From: an uncultured bacterium
Lineage (GTDB): Bacteria > Patescibacteriota > Minisyncoccia > Phycocordibacterales > GWA1-40-21
Direction: 5' to 3'
DNA length: 5,131 nucleotides
Assembly (NCBI GenBank): GCA_903868205.1
Contig: CAIPUJ010000029.1
Coordinates: forward strand, 1-5,131
Part shown: one piece after another, positions 4,622 to 5,131 of the stretch
Position numbering within the stretch: the first letter of the stretch is position 1
How the letters are laid out: every line of letters begins with the position of its first letter
Notes under the pieces: generated by a model
Databases searched by the model: none
What the model was told of the DNA's origin: nothing
What the model saw: only the letters and a program-made list of their open reading frames with translations
Program-made: the position numbers and the translations under genes

Positions 4622-5110
4622 ATGAGAGAAGAATTAAAAAAAGACCACTATTTCGGACTTATATTTAAGCTAGGAATGTACTGGCGCATCATCTACGCTA
4701 TATTTAAATTTGTTCTTGGAATAGTTCTATTAAAATTCATAAATAGTACTTTTACAGATATTTTCTATCAAGTGATGGGACATGAGATTATGGAGGATAA
4801 AAATGATATTTTTATAAAAGCCATTAAACCAATTTTTGATAATCATACTTTTTATGTAACATACTTCGTAGCTATTTATTTTATTTTTTGGGGAGCAGTA
4901 GATGCCTTTCTTTCTTTAAATTTATTAAAATTGAGAATATGGTCATATCCTGTATCTCTTACTCTCATAACCACGTTTACACTATATGAAATATACAGAT
5001 TCACCCACACCCACTCTCTTATTTTACTGTCGATAATCCTTATAGACATATTCCTAATTTGGATTATATTTAAAGAGTATAAGAAATTAAAATTAATAAA
5101 AAATATATAA
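4622..5110 (+). CDS. DUF2127-like four-helix membrane protein
   Basis: A 162-residue integral membrane protein with hydrophobic segments at about 20-42, 75-97, 105-126 and 131-150, and lysine-rich ends (KK at 6-7 and KEYKKLK at 151-157). The second half matches what is known of the DUF2127 family: a helix ending in LLKLRIW (101-107), then YEIYRFTHTHS (122-132), then a last helix followed by the charged EY. The first loop (about 43-74), rich in acidic and basic residues, is more variable. No catalytic motif is visible and the family has no established function. The assignment is from pattern memory and could be wrong at family level; the membrane topology is firmer. The gene is divergent from slipin, has its own extended -10 promoter, and is followed by half of a hairpin at the window edge. 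Confidence 0.85.
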   Translation: MREELKKDHYFGLIFKLGMYWRIIYAIFKFVLGIVLLKFINSTFTDIFYQVMGHEIMEDKNDIFIKAIKPIFDNHTFYVTYFVAIYFIFWGAVDAFLSLNLLKLRIWSYPVSLTLITTFTLYEIYRFTHTHSLILLSIILIDIFLIWIIFKEYKKLKLIKNI

Positions 5111-5113
5111 AAC

Positions 5114-5131
5114 AAAAAAGGCGGGGCGCGA
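5114..5131 (+). terminator. Left half of a probable terminator cut by the window edge
   Basis: Four bases after the DUF2127-like stop codon come A6 (5114-5119), GGCGGGGC (5120-5127) and GCGA (5128-5131), after which the window ends. In AT-rich DNA this GC block looks like the rising arm of a Rho-independent hairpin, with GCGA as a GNRA tetraloop. The falling arm is not in the window. Confidence 0.5.

Noticed and set aside
4876..5115. Minus-strand open frame opposite the DUF2127-like gene
   Set aside because: The plus strand has a perfect extended -10 promoter and a coherent four-helix protein. The minus frame has no start signal or motif.
1..5131. CRISPR arrays, tRNAs, insertion sequences, phage or defence modules
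   Set aside because: No regularly spaced repeats, cloverleaf sequences, transposase motifs or target-site duplications were seen on either strand. All six main genes belong to ordinary housekeeping or membrane families.

Overview
The window looks like a piece of a small, AT-rich bacterial chromosome, most likely from the candidate phyla radiation (Patescibacteria/Parcubacteria-like). This is an inference. It rests on the AT-rich codon use of most genes, very short intergenic spaces, absent Shine-Dalgarno sequences for all genes but one, compact versions of common families (65-residue cold shock protein, 132-residue TspO) and standard stop codons with no reassigned UGA. No rRNA or marker gene is present, so the phylum cannot be fixed.

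Layout. Positions 1-321 hold no convincing gene. There are two short open frames at the left edge, then an AT-rich stretch with a consensus -10 box and a possible tiny transcript. On the minus strand lie a tandem-domain metallophosphoesterase (373-1521) ending in a hairpin terminator, and a U32 'peptidase' family protein (1628-2917), probably an Fe-S RNA hydroxylase of the TrhP/RlhA/UbiU type. Divergently from the U32 gene, a cold shock protein (3067-3264, plus) starts behind an extended -10 promoter buried in a palindrome and ends in a very strong terminator. Then comes a short TspO/MBR membrane protein (3339-3737, plus). It is convergent with a slipin/stomatin-like SPFH protein (3787-4530, minus), with a shared bidirectional terminator between them. 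Finally a DUF2127-like membrane protein (4622-5110, plus) runs to the right edge, where half of what looks like its terminator hairpin is visible.

Genes working together. Every gene appears to be its own transcription unit, except that the phosphoesterase might be read through from the U32 gene. Three of the six proteins (TspO, slipin, DUF2127-like) are membrane proteins, but nothing in the sequence proves joint function. No defence system, CRISPR array, transposon or phage module is visible.

The points most worth a second look are: the phosphoesterase, built from two copies of the same domain with the second copy stripped of its metal ligands; the contrast of that gene (higher GC, strong Shine-Dalgarno) with its neighbours; two promoters placed so that the mRNAs should be leaderless; the missing first helix of TspO; and the cysteine-rich tail of the U32 protein.
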